A stretch of 6,231 nt of DNA from Sulfuricella sp. GTDB lineage: Bacteria; Pseudomonadota; Gammaproteobacteria; Burkholderiales; Sulfuricellaceae. Below, piece after piece: positions 1 to 5,901 of this stretch. The position numbers and the translations under genes are program-made. The notes beneath the pieces are model-generated. The model searched no databases and was not told the origin of the DNA. It worked only from the letters and a program-made list of their open reading frames with translations. How positions within the stretch are numbered: the stretch's first letter is position 1; the number at the start of each line of letters is the position of its first letter. The stretch is from NCBI GenBank assembly GCA_019911785.1, contig JAIOJM010000312.1, forward strand, positions 1-6,231, given 5' to 3'.

Positions 1-88
1 GCCCCAGACTGATCAGGGCCGGCAACAGCAGCACTGTAGCCAGCGTCGGTATCAGCTTCGGCCGAAACCGTAAGGGATTTGTTTGCAT
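1..88 (-). CDS. SURF1-family oxidase assembly protein, N-terminus only (cut by window edge)
   Basis: Reading leftwards from an ATG at 88, the frame stays open to the window edge and gives 29 residues. It begins MQTNPLRFRPKLIP and runs into a hydrophobic helix (about residues 13-29, ending LISLG). A short basic N-terminus with an RFRP-type motif followed at once by the first membrane helix is the usual start of SURF1/Shy1 proteins, inner-membrane factors that help insert heme a into cytochrome c oxidase subunit I. The position just beyond coxC in a cox locus supports this. Only about a tenth of the expected protein is visible, so the conserved body and second helix cannot be checked. The start codon lies inside a TTGCATAAT repeat, and only a weak ribosome site (CGGA) precedes it. 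The identification rests on the N-terminal pattern plus context. Confidence 0.75.
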   Translation of the reverse strand, partial: MQTNPLRFRPKLIPTLATVLLLPALISLG

Positions 89-111
89 AATCCGGCACCG
101 GGTTGCATAAT
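83..111 (+). promoter_or_regulatory. Probable promoter of the twin-transmembrane gene, made of a 9-bp direct repeat
   Basis: The sequence TTGCATAAT occurs at 83-91 and again at 103-111, exactly 20 bp apart, with the palindromic CCGGCACCGG between them. Read rightwards, TTGCAT (83-88) could act as a poor -35, followed by a 17-bp spacer and CATAAT (106-111) as a good -10. Transcription would then start near 118, about 20 nt before the plus-strand gene at 138. The left copy also overlaps the SURF1 start codon on the other strand, so the site could influence both genes. This is pattern-based inference only. Confidence 0.4.
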
Positions 112-137
112 TTCAGACGACACTATGAAAGATTCAT

Positions 138-341
138 ATGCTTATCAAAACCGGAATCATCATCCTGCTCGTCTTGATCGTCGCCAGCCTGTTCAGTGCC
201 TTAACCTTTCTTTACAAGGACAAGGGGCAAGGTGAACGAACCGCCAGAGCACTCACGATCCGCATTTCACTTTCCATCCTGCTCTTTGTTTTATTAATGC
301 TCGGGTTTTACTTCGGCGTTATTCCTGAGCGGGGTTTATAG
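138..341 (+). CDS. Small twin-transmembrane protein (DUF2909-like)
   Basis: A 67-residue protein with two predicted membrane helices (about residues 5-25 and 43-62). They are joined by a strongly basic, probably cytoplasmic loop containing KDKGQGERTARALTIR. This architecture and the RALTxR loop fit the DUF2909 'twin transmembrane protein' family, which is repeatedly found beside cytochrome c oxidase genes in betaproteobacteria; its molecular function is not established. A role in oxidase assembly or stability is inferred from position only. The gene is alone on the plus strand, convergent with coxC and divergent from SURF1, so it is not part of the cox transcript. The start at 138 is preceded by a weak GAAAG ribosome site at 127-131. 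The ATG at 125 is in another frame. Confidence 0.75.
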   Translation: MLIKTGIIILLVLIVASLFSALTFLYKDKGQGERTARALTIRISLSILLFVLLMLGFYFGVIPERGL

Positions 342-359
342 CCTTTCGGCCATAAGCCC
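332..359. terminator. Hairpin between convergent genes, possible bidirectional terminator
   Basis: Positions 332-343 (GGGTTTATAGCC) pair with 348-359 (GGCCATAAGCCC) to give a 12-bp stem with one G-U-type and one A-C mismatch and a 4-nt loop. On the minus-strand RNA the loop is GAAA, a stable GNRA tetraloop. The plus-strand gene's stop codon lies inside the stem, and the coxC stop is 13 nt to the right. No U-tract follows on either side, so it may be an RNA 3'-end stabiliser rather than a classical Rho-independent terminator. Confidence 0.4.
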
Positions 360-372
360 GCTACTCCCCGAC

Positions 373-1212
373 TTACAGCCAGTAAACCAGCACGAACAGC
401 AGCAGCCACACCACGTCCACAAAGTGCCAATACCACGCCACGCCTTCGAAGCCGAAGTGCGAATCAGGCTTGAAATGGCCCTTCATCGAGCGAAACAGGA
501 TCACGATCAACATGATCGTTCCCAGCGTAACGTGGAAACCGTGGAAGCCCGTCAGCATGAAGAACGTCGCGCCGTATACGCCCGCGCCCATGGTCAGGCC
601 GAGTTCGGTATAGGCATGGTGGTACTCGTAGGCCTGCAAGGTGATGAACGAGATGCCCAGAACAACGGTCATAAATAAACCGGCAATCAGTTGAGTACGC
701 TTGTTTTTCAGCAAGCCCCAATGCGCCCAGGTTACCGTCGCGCCAGATGTCAGCAGGATCAGCGTGTTGATCGCCGGGATACCCCATGCCCCCATCGGCG
801 TGAAGGCTTTTCCACCCGGCCCGCTGGTTGGCCATGTCCCGGTATACCCCGGCCACAGAGACTGGGTATCGCCCAGCCAGGGCACGGAAAGTTCGCGCAC
901 ATAGAAAAGAGCGCCGAAGAAAGCAGCGAAGAATATGACTTCCGAGGCAATGAACCAGCCCATTCCCCAGCGGAAGGAGTGATCTTCCCAATTATGGTAG
1001 CGTCCGCCCTCGCTTTCCCCGATGACCGTCCCAAACCAGCCGAACAGGACATAAAGAATCAACAGGAATCCGGCCAGCATGGACCACTGTCCGATTGCGA
1101 TAGAATTTATCTTGAGGATAAATCCAAGAGCCAACAGAAATATGCCGCCCGACACCATAATGGGATAGCGACTCGGCTCCGGCACATAATAATGCCCCTG
1201 TGTTTCGGTCAT
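373..1212 (-). CDS. coxC: Cytochrome c oxidase subunit III
   Basis: A 279-residue, seven-helix inner-membrane protein, the third core subunit of the aa3 oxidase. Subunit III holds no metal; in the family it stabilises subunit I and supports proton uptake into the D-pathway. Visible hallmarks are RWGMGWFIASEVIFF (about 81-95, with the conserved membrane Glu91), NTLILLTSGATVTWAHW (149-165), TGFHGFHVTLG (221-231), and the C-terminal HFGFEGVAWYWHFVDVVWL block (252-270). The length is normal for bacterial CoxC. The start is well supported: a strong GGAGGAGGG ribosome site lies at about 1219-1228, followed by an A-rich spacer. It is the last gene of the coxB-to-coxC run, 28 nt after ctaG. Nothing looks degraded. 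Confidence 0.97.
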   Translation of the reverse strand: MTETQGHYYVPEPSRYPIMVSGGIFLLALGFILKINSIAIGQWSMLAGFLLILYVLFGWFGTVIGESEGGRYHNWEDHSFRWGMGWFIASEVIFFAAFFGALFYVRELSVPWLGDTQSLWPGYTGTWPTSGPGGKAFTPMGAWGIPAINTLILLTSGATVTWAHWGLLKNKRTQLIAGLFMTVVLGISFITLQAYEYHHAYTELGLTMGAGVYGATFFMLTGFHGFHVTLGTIMLIVILFRSMKGHFKPDSHFGFEGVAWYWHFVDVVWLLLFVLVYWL

Positions 1213-1240
1213 TTTTTACCCTCCTCCCTCAGACAAATAA

Positions 1241-1780
1241 TCACGATCCCTTTACTGCCGGGAAAAATGCGTAGGACAGCGTGACAGTTCCAACCTCTTT
1301 TGAAAGCTCCGGGCTGATAATAAATGTCAGCCCCATTTCTTTCTCAGCCCCCGGTTCCAGGGCCTGCTGCTTGAAACAGAAACAATCCAGCTTGACGAAG
1401 TGCTGCGCCGCCTGACCAGGAGTGACGCTGGGCACGGCCTGACCGACGATGGTCTGGTTAGTCGAGTTCTTTGCGTAATAGCTGACCCGAACAATCTCGC
1501 CAGGATGCACCCGCATGCTGGCCTGCTGCGGATGAAACTCCCAGCTCAAGCCGGGCATGACCGTGCCGGTAAATTGCACCGTCACCCAGCGCGTTTTATC
1601 CACCTTGACCGCTGCCGGCCTCGCGCTCTCCGAGTTGGTTTTGCCATTAAGGCCGGTCGCCTCGCAGAACACGTTATACAAAGGCACCAGGGCGAACCCG
1701 AAACCCAGCGCGCCGATCGCCACGGCGCCCAGCTTGATGGCCAGGCGCTTGTTGGCTCGCCTTAGCTCTTCGCCGTTCAC
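1241..1780 (-). CDS. ctaG: Cytochrome c oxidase assembly protein CtaG/Cox11 (copper delivery to CuB)
   Basis: A 179-residue membrane-anchored copper chaperone of the Cox11 family, which loads CuB into subunit I on the periplasmic side. One N-terminal helix (about 15-35) ends in VPLYNVFCEATG (32-43), containing the conserved Cys39. The periplasmic domain carries the copper-binding CFCF motif (Cys133 and Cys135 in LDCFCFKQQ) and ends with the family-typical LSYAFFPA. The start is GTG at 1780, fixed by its overlap with the upstream 42-aa gene: the GTGA at 1777-1780 is both that gene's stop and this gene's start, suggesting translational coupling. No strong ribosome site is present apart from a GAGAG within the upstream gene. 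Length and domain order are normal. Confidence 0.96.
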   Translation of the reverse strand: MNGEELRRANKRLAIKLGAVAIGALGFGFALVPLYNVFCEATGLNGKTNSESARPAAVKVDKTRWVTVQFTGTVMPGLSWEFHPQQASMRVHPGEIVRVSYYAKNSTNQTIVGQAVPSVTPGQAAQHFVKLDCFCFKQQALEPGAEKEMGLTFIISPELSKEVGTVTLSYAFFPAVKGS

Positions 1781-1905
1781 TTGGCTCTCAGGTAGTAGAT
1801 GACAAAAACAAAAACGGCTGCCGCGACAAGCCCCAGGACCCAGGCCAGCCGCGTATTAGCTTGCAGCTGCCGGGCCTGTTCATCGTTCTGGTTTTCGTTA
1901 TTCAT
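1777..1905 (-). CDS. 42-aa single-helix membrane protein, probable oxidase small assembly protein
   Basis: A short frame begins with ATG at 1905 and reads MNNENQNDEQARQLQANTR, then one hydrophobic helix (about residues 20-39, LAWVLGLVAAAVFVFVIYYL), ending RAK and TGA. It starts 9 nt after the coxA stop and overlaps the GTG start of ctaG by 4 nt, so it fills the coxA-ctaG gap exactly. Very small single-helix proteins between coxA and ctaG are annotated in many betaproteobacteria as 'cytochrome oxidase small assembly protein'. The polar N-terminus followed by one helix and a short basic tail suggests the N-terminus and helix arrangement of that family. The function is inferred from position and shape. 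Its size makes it easy to miss in automated annotation. Confidence 0.8.
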   Translation of the reverse strand: MNNENQNDEQARQLQANTRLAWVLGLVAAAVFVFVIYYLRAK

Positions 1906-1914
1906 CCCGCGACC

Positions 1915-3513
1915 CTACTTCACTACCGGCTGAGTGGTGAAGCTATGGTATGGCGGTGGCGAAGGAAGAGTGAATTCAAGCCCTTTCGCGCCTTCCCATA
2001 CCTTGTCACTCGCTTTTTCACCACCGCGCGCGCACTTGATGATGATGTACACGAACAACAGTTGCGACAGCCCCAATGCGAAAGCGCCGATCGACGAGAT
2101 CATATTGAATTCGGTGAACTGCAACGCGTAATCCGGAATACGGCGCGGCATGCCGGCCAGACCCAGGAAAAACTGGGGCATGAAGGTGAGATTAAAGGAA
2201 ATGGCGGTCAGCCAGAAATGCGCCTTGCCTAATTTTTCGTCGTACATGTGCCCGGTAAATTTGGGCAGCCAGAAGTAAACACCCGCCATCGCACCCATAA
2301 TGCCGCCGGCAAACAGAGTGTAGTGGAAGTGCGCCACCACGAAGTAAGAGTGGTGATACTGGGCATCTGCCGCAACGTCTGCCAGCACCAGTCCGGTCAA
2401 GCCGCCGATACCGAACAGGATGACGAAGCCGAGAGCAAACAGCATCGGGGTTTCGAATGTCATAGAGCCGCGCCAGATAGTGGCAATCCAGCAGAAAAAC
2501 AGCACCGCCAGGGGCAGCGAAATCGCCATGGTGCTGTACATGAAATAGAGCAAGGCCGGAACCGGCATACCGACGGTGAAGAAGTGGTGCGCCCACACGA
2601 TGACCGACATGATCCCGATCGCCCAGAACGAGTAAACCTGCGCTTTGTGGCCATAAATCGGTTTGCGAGCGAAGGCCGATAGAATGTGCGGCATGAAACC
2701 CCAGATCGGCAGCAGCAGGATATACACTTCCGGATGCCCGAAGAACCAGAACAAATGCTGGAACAGGATGGGGTCGCCACCGCCGGCCGCATCAAAGAAA
2801 TGGGTATCGAAGTGACGGTCGGTCAGCAGCATCGTGACCGCGCCTGCCAGAACCGGAATCGTGGCAATCAGCAGGAATGCGGTAATCAGCCAGGCCCATA
2901 CGAACAGCGGCATCTTCATCATGGTCATGCCGGGAGCGCGCATATTGAGGATCGTCACGACCACGTTGATGGAAGCCAGAATCGAGGAGATACCCAGCAG
3001 GTGGATGGAGAAAATGGCGAAGTCGACACCCATCCCACCTTGCACCGAGAGCGGCGCGTACAGTGTCCAACCGGTCGCTACCGCGCCGGTACCTATTCCG
3101 AACAGAGCCAAAATAAACGGCATCACCAGCAATGTCGCCGCAGGCGGCAGCAGCCAGAAACTCCAGTTATTCAAGCGCGGCAACGCCATGTCCGGCGCGC
3201 CTATCATCATCGGGATCAGCCAGTTTGCCATCCCGGTAGCAACCGGCATCAGCGCGGCAAAAATCATGATCAGCGCATGCACGCCGATCAACTGGTTGAA
3301 AAACTCCGGTTGCATCAACTGCATGCCGGGCTGGAACAACTCAGCCCGCACCCCCATGATCATCGCGCCTCCGACCATGAACATGATGAGCGCGAAGATC
3401 ATGTACATCGTGCCGATATCCTTATGGTTGGTTGTAAACAACCAGCGCTGGATGCCGCTCGGATGACCATGATCGTGATGATCGGCGTGCGTAGAAACTG
3501 TAGCTGTTGTCAT
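1915..3513 (-). CDS. coxA: Cytochrome c oxidase subunit I (heme a / heme a3-CuB), divergent A-type
   Basis: A 532-residue, twelve-helix catalytic subunit reducing O2 to water. Metal ligands are all present: His79 and His397 (heme a), His395 (heme a3), and His260, His309 and His310 (CuB). Tyr264 of HPEVY, cross-linked to His260 in the family, is also present. The D-pathway is intact: Asp108, Asn97, Asn115, Ser176/177 and Glu262. The propionate arginines are at PRR (457-458). Unusually, the K-pathway is missing: the bovine Ser255, Thr316 and Lys319 positions are Pro275, Leu335 and Leu338 (motif SLPLAVLFF instead of IPTGVKVF). The usual Mg-site Asp is His388. The alignment to bovine numbering has a constant offset of 19 from the CuB histidines to the heme a3 histidine, so these are not gap artefacts. 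Ribosome site AAGGAG lies at 3520-3525, 6 nt before the ATG. It follows coxB by 32 nt. Confidence 0.97.
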   Translation of the reverse strand: MTTATVSTHADHHDHGHPSGIQRWLFTTNHKDIGTMYMIFALIMFMVGGAMIMGVRAELFQPGMQLMQPEFFNQLIGVHALIMIFAALMPVATGMANWLIPMMIGAPDMALPRLNNWSFWLLPPAATLLVMPFILALFGIGTGAVATGWTLYAPLSVQGGMGVDFAIFSIHLLGISSILASINVVVTILNMRAPGMTMMKMPLFVWAWLITAFLLIATIPVLAGAVTMLLTDRHFDTHFFDAAGGGDPILFQHLFWFFGHPEVYILLLPIWGFMPHILSAFARKPIYGHKAQVYSFWAIGIMSVIVWAHHFFTVGMPVPALLYFMYSTMAISLPLAVLFFCWIATIWRGSMTFETPMLFALGFVILFGIGGLTGLVLADVAADAQYHHSYFVVAHFHYTLFAGGIMGAMAGVYFWLPKFTGHMYDEKLGKAHFWLTAISFNLTFMPQFFLGLAGMPRRIPDYALQFTEFNMISSIGAFALGLSQLLFVYIIIKCARGGEKASDKVWEGAKGLEFTLPSPPPYHSFTTQPVVK

Positions 3514-3545
3514 AGTTCGCTCCTTACATTTCCCTGATTGATTTG

Positions 3546-4712
3546 CTAGCGCAACGCCTTGGCCTGCGCCGGCTGAACCATGTCGCCCATCTTGTTGCCG
3601 AATGAATTGCGCTCGAATGTCACCACCGAGGCAATTTCCGCATCTGAAAGCGTCGTCTTGTATGCCTGCATGGCAGTACCCGGCTTGCCGTTCATGACGC
3701 GATCCAGGTGCCCGTCCTTGATCAAGTGTCCGCTAGCATCCAGCATTGGGCCGTTGATCAGCTTGCTTCCAGCCAGCGCGGGGAAAGTCGGCGGCAGCCC
3801 CTGGCCATTGGCTTGGTGGCAAACCACACACTGCTTGGCATAAACCTCGGCGCCCTGCTTCATCAGCTCATCCTTGCTCCACTCCCGCTCTGCGCTTGCG
3901 GCGGCGCTCACCTGCTTGGCCTTTTGCTGTGCCACCCATACCTTGTAATCCGCCTCAGAGACAGCTTCAACAACAATCGGCATGAAGCCGTGGCCCTTGC
4001 CGCACAATTCGGCACATTGCCCACGATAGATCCCCGGCTTCTCGATCTTTGCCCAGGTTTCCCGCATGAAACCCGGAATTGCGTCGCGCTTCGCTCCAAA
4101 CTGCGGGATCCACCAGGTATGAATCACGTCGGTCGAAGTCAGCAGAATTCGAACCTTCTTGTTGACTGGCAGCACAACGTGGTTGTCCACATCCAGTAAG
4201 TAGTGCTCGCCCTTGGCTTCCTTGTTATAAATTTGTTCTTCCGATGTGGTCATCGTGCTGACAAATTTGATGCCTTCGGCAGGGTATTCATACTGCCATT
4301 TCCACTGGCTACCGGTCACCTTCAACACCATGTCGGCATCGGTCTTGGTGTCTTCCATCATGACGACGCTATGGTAGGCGGGTATGCCCATCACAACGAA
4401 ATCGATGAAGAGCAGCAGCGCAAACGGAACCAAAGTCCAGATTACCTGCGACTTCGTGCTGGGGCCTGTGAAATCGGCCGGCTGATGGCCTTTGCTTTTG
4501 CGGTGGGCGAAGATGGAGTAAATCATGATAGCCAGCACCGCAAAGAAGATGGCGATACTGATCAACATGAATTTGTTGTGCACATGCAGCGTATCGAGCG
4601 CAAGCGGCGTCACCGGTTCCGGGAAATTCCAGGCGTATTCCGCATGGACCAGTCCCGAGCTGAAAATGGCCGCAAACCCTGCCCATGATGCAAATATTTT
4701 TTTATATGCCAT
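3546..4712 (-). CDS. coxB: Cytochrome c oxidase subunit II with C-terminal cytochrome c domain
   Basis: A 388-residue subunit that accepts electrons and passes them through CuA to subunit I. Order of parts: signal peptide (1-24, cleavage likely after VHA), two membrane helices (about 47-69 and 91-111), the periplasmic CuA cupredoxin domain, then a cytochrome c domain. CuA ligands are His198, Cys233, Glu235, Cys237, His241 and Met244; the aromatic electron-entry patch is at QWKWQYEYP (136-144). The heme motif is CVVCH (295-299), with Met348 the probable sixth ligand, ending in the usual ERNSFGN. Oddities: the K-pathway entrance Glu (bovine Glu62) is Gln89 in QVIWT. The second helix is about five residues longer than in ordinary betaproteobacterial CoxB and contains Asp104. 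Ribosome site GGGGAG lies at 4717-4722. It is the first gene of the operon. Confidence 0.97.
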   Translation of the reverse strand: MAYKKIFASWAGFAAIFSSGLVHAEYAWNFPEPVTPLALDTLHVHNKFMLISIAIFFAVLAIMIYSIFAHRKSKGHQPADFTGPSTKSQVIWTLVPFALLLFIDFVVMGIPAYHSVVMMEDTKTDADMVLKVTGSQWKWQYEYPAEGIKFVSTMTTSEEQIYNKEAKGEHYLLDVDNHVVLPVNKKVRILLTSTDVIHTWWIPQFGAKRDAIPGFMRETWAKIEKPGIYRGQCAELCGKGHGFMPIVVEAVSEADYKVWVAQQKAKQVSAAASAEREWSKDELMKQGAEVYAKQCVVCHQANGQGLPPTFPALAGSKLINGPMLDASGHLIKDGHLDRVMNGKPGTAMQAYKTTLSDAEIASVVTFERNSFGNKMGDMVQPAQAKALR

Positions 4713-4762
4713 GCTTCTCCCCTGTTGAACCCCTATTTAAACCCTGAATCCCGCGCCATCTC

Positions 4763-4786
4763 CTGCCAGGAAAAACCCTGCGGCAG
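4763..4786 (-). promoter_or_regulatory. Hairpin in the coxB leader
   Basis: CTGCCAGG (4763-4770) pairs with CCTGCGGCAG (4777-4786), giving an 8-bp stem with a 2-nt bulge and a 6-nt loop (GUUUUU on the minus-strand RNA). It sits about 50 nt upstream of the coxB start, too far to cover the ribosome site and with no U-tract after it on either strand, so it is not a standard terminator. Any role in leader stability or attenuation is speculation. Confidence 0.3.
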
Positions 4787-5031
4787 ATTTCTTCAATGAC
4801 CAGCAAAAATAGCAAAAGGAATCGGAAAAAAGTTTCCCGGGGAGAATTGAAGCATGTCGTTGGCAGTAACTAAGCATTCCGCCAAGATCAGGTGGCTACG
4901 CTACACTTGATGTCACAACCCGCTCTCGACCGACGAACTGACCGATAGCCGGTTCCCAACCAAAATCTCCCCGTACAACTATTTCTTAATTTTTTGCACT
5001 TGTAGCAGGTAGCACAATAAATTCAAGGCAA

Positions 5032-5060
5032 ATTTAACATGTGTCACAACCGCCTGACAA
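5032..5060 (-). promoter_or_regulatory. Candidate sigma-70 promoter of the cox operon
   Basis: On the minus strand TTGTCA (5055-5060, five of six matches to the -35 consensus) is followed by a 17-bp spacer and TTAAAT (5032-5037, four of six matches to the -10). Transcription would begin near 5025, leaving a leader of about 310 nt before coxB. The -35 lies in the centre of an inverted repeat, which would suit a regulator acting there. Weaker candidates exist nearer coxB, so the assignment is tentative. Confidence 0.4.
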
Positions 5061-5073
5061 GCAGGTTGTTACA
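5042..5073. promoter_or_regulatory. Inverted repeat TGTCACAACC / GGTTGTTACA, probable operator
   Basis: TGTCACAACC (5042-5051) and GGTTGTTACA (5064-5073) are inverted copies matching at 9 of 10 positions, separated by 12 bp. Their centres are 22 bp apart, two helical turns, as expected for a dimeric regulator. A further perfect TGTCACAACC copy lies at 4911-4920. TTGTGACA-like half-sites recall redox response-regulator targets upstream of terminal oxidase genes, but I cannot assign a regulator. Confidence 0.45.
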
Positions 5074-5117
5074 TAACCACTTGATTTATGTAGGCAATAT
5101 ATAACCACATTATTATA

Positions 5118-5155
5118 TTAATATGTGCTTAATATTAGTTAACGCACGTTAATAT
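5118..5155. repeat. Phased TTAA direct repeats with a 14-bp palindrome
   Basis: TTAATAT occurs at 5118, 5129 and 5149, and TTAACGC at 5139, so the TTAA cores recur every 10 to 11 bp, in phase with the helix. The last two units also form a perfect palindrome, TTAACG-CA-CGTTAA (5139-5152). Phased AT-rich tracts can bend DNA or recruit a cooperative regulator. The block lies about 60-100 bp upstream of the candidate cox -35. Confidence 0.5.
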
Positions 5156-5191
5156 AGTGTTTATATTTATGGTGTTGCGAAGGAATTTTTG

Positions 5192-5212
5192 AAAAAAATA
5201 GGGATTATTTTT
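5192..5212 (-). terminator. Weak A/U-only hairpin with U-run at the bioD stop
   Basis: On the minus strand AAAAATA-ATCCC-TATTTTT forms a 7-bp stem (5194-5200 with 5206-5212) that continues into two more T residues. It overlaps the bioD stop codon. It resembles a Rho-independent terminator in layout, but the stem contains no G-C pair and would be unstable, so termination here is uncertain. Confidence 0.25.
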
Positions 5213-5897
5213 CTTTACTGGAATTAAGGATATTTAAATCCATTAATCCTGATACCACAGCGGGACTGGCTTCAGCTTGATAGGGAATGACACCGAGCAG
5301 CGGTGCAGCCAGACGGGTTTCAAGTGCATGCAGGTTTTCATCAAACGCACTCATGTCGGGATCGATCCGGTTGGCCACCCATGCGACCAGACGCAGGCCT
5401 TTATGGCGGATGGCTTGGGCGGTGAGCAGGGCGTGATTGATGCAGCCAAGGCGCATTCCGACCACAAGGATCACGGGCAACCCGAGCATTTCCGCCATGT
5501 CGGCGGTATCCTGGCAGGCATTGAGCGGCACGACGAAACCGCCGACACCCTCGACCACCGTCACATCGGCCATTTCGCGCAACTGCCGAAAGGATCTGCC
5601 TATCTTTTCAAGGCTAACCTCCACGCCGCCCTGCTCCGCAGCGATATGTGGGGCAACGGGTGAAATCAGGGCGTAGGGATTAACCCACACCTGCGGTGCA
5701 GCAACATTGCCGGCCGCGCGCAGGTTTTCCACATCTTCGCAGCACAAGCCCGCGGGCGTTTCCACGCAGCCGGCAGCAACCGGCTTCATGCCGACGGCCT
5801 GGTTACCCTGCTTGACGAAGGCCTGCAGCAAAGCGCAGGCGACCAGCGTCTTGCCTACGCCGGTGTCGGTGCCGGTGATGAAATAAGCTTTTTTCAT
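5205..5897 (-). CDS. bioD: ATP-dependent dethiobiotin synthetase
   Basis: A 230-residue cytoplasmic enzyme that closes the ureido ring of 7,8-diaminopelargonate with CO2 and ATP to give dethiobiotin, the penultimate step of biotin synthesis. The P-loop GTDTGVGKT (9-17) includes Lys16. The MKPVAAG stretch (37-43) carries the catalytic Lys38, VVEGVGGFVVPLN (114-126) matches the family's EGAGG motif, and VANRIDP (174-180) is the nucleotide-base site. LGVIPY (201-206) follows the normal order. Length is typical. A strong ribosome site (AGGAGGGG, 5906-5913) lies 8 nt before the ATG. No other biotin gene is in view: a recombinase fragment lies directly upstream and the cox operon about 490 bp downstream. 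An overlapping frame ending ATGA at the start codon hints that bioD was once coupled to an upstream gene. Confidence 0.97.
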   Translation of the reverse strand: MKKAYFITGTDTGVGKTLVACALLQAFVKQGNQAVGMKPVAAGCVETPAGLCCEDVENLRAAGNVAAPQVWVNPYALISPVAPHIAAEQGGVEVSLEKIGRSFRQLREMADVTVVEGVGGFVVPLNACQDTADMAEMLGLPVILVVGMRLGCINHALLTAQAIRHKGLRLVAWVANRIDPDMSAFDENLHALETRLAAPLLGVIPYQAEASPAVVSGLMDLNILNSSKEK

Positions 5898-5901
5898 TTA
5901 G

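Larger units (their letters stand above)
4713..5204. other. Non-coding region between bioD and coxB: bioD 3' end and cox leader
   Basis: About 490 bp without a convincing gene. From right to left it holds an A/T-only hairpin at the bioD stop, a very AT-rich block (about 5095-5200) with phased TTAA repeats and a palindrome, an inverted repeat with a candidate promoter (5032-5073), and a more GC-rich leader of about 300 nt to coxB. The leader contains a third copy of the TGTCACAACC element (4911-4920) and a hairpin near 4763-4786. No tRNA, rRNA or riboswitch was recognised. Confidence 0.7.

Noticed and set aside
464..1284. Several open frames of 60 to 200 codons on both strands across coxC
   Set aside because: All overlap the coxC coding frame, which has clear family motifs; the alternatives have none and lack their own ribosome sites.
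1915..3513. The idea that this is a nitric oxide reductase rather than an O2-reducing oxidase
   Set aside because: The active-site Tyr264, CuB histidines, D-pathway and Glu262 are all retained, and it is partnered by a CuA subunit II, CtaG, subunit III and SURF1, so O2 reduction remains the simplest reading despite the missing K-pathway.
2686..3537. Long plus-strand open frame (283 codons) opposite coxA
   Set aside because: It is antisense to well-supported coxA sequence, is full of His, Arg and Gln with no recognisable domain, and has the composition expected of a shadow frame.
4854..4910. Plus-strand 18-codon frame (MSLAVTKHSAKIRWLRYT) with a GGGGAG site 9 nt upstream
   Set aside because: The ribosome-site spacing is good, but the peptide is very short and unrecognised, no promoter is evident, and it lies antisense in the cox leader. 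Probably chance.
4713..5204. CRISPR array or riboswitch in the long intergenic region
   Set aside because: The repeats are only 7 to 10 bp with irregular spacing and no spacer-like units, and no recognised riboswitch core was seen.
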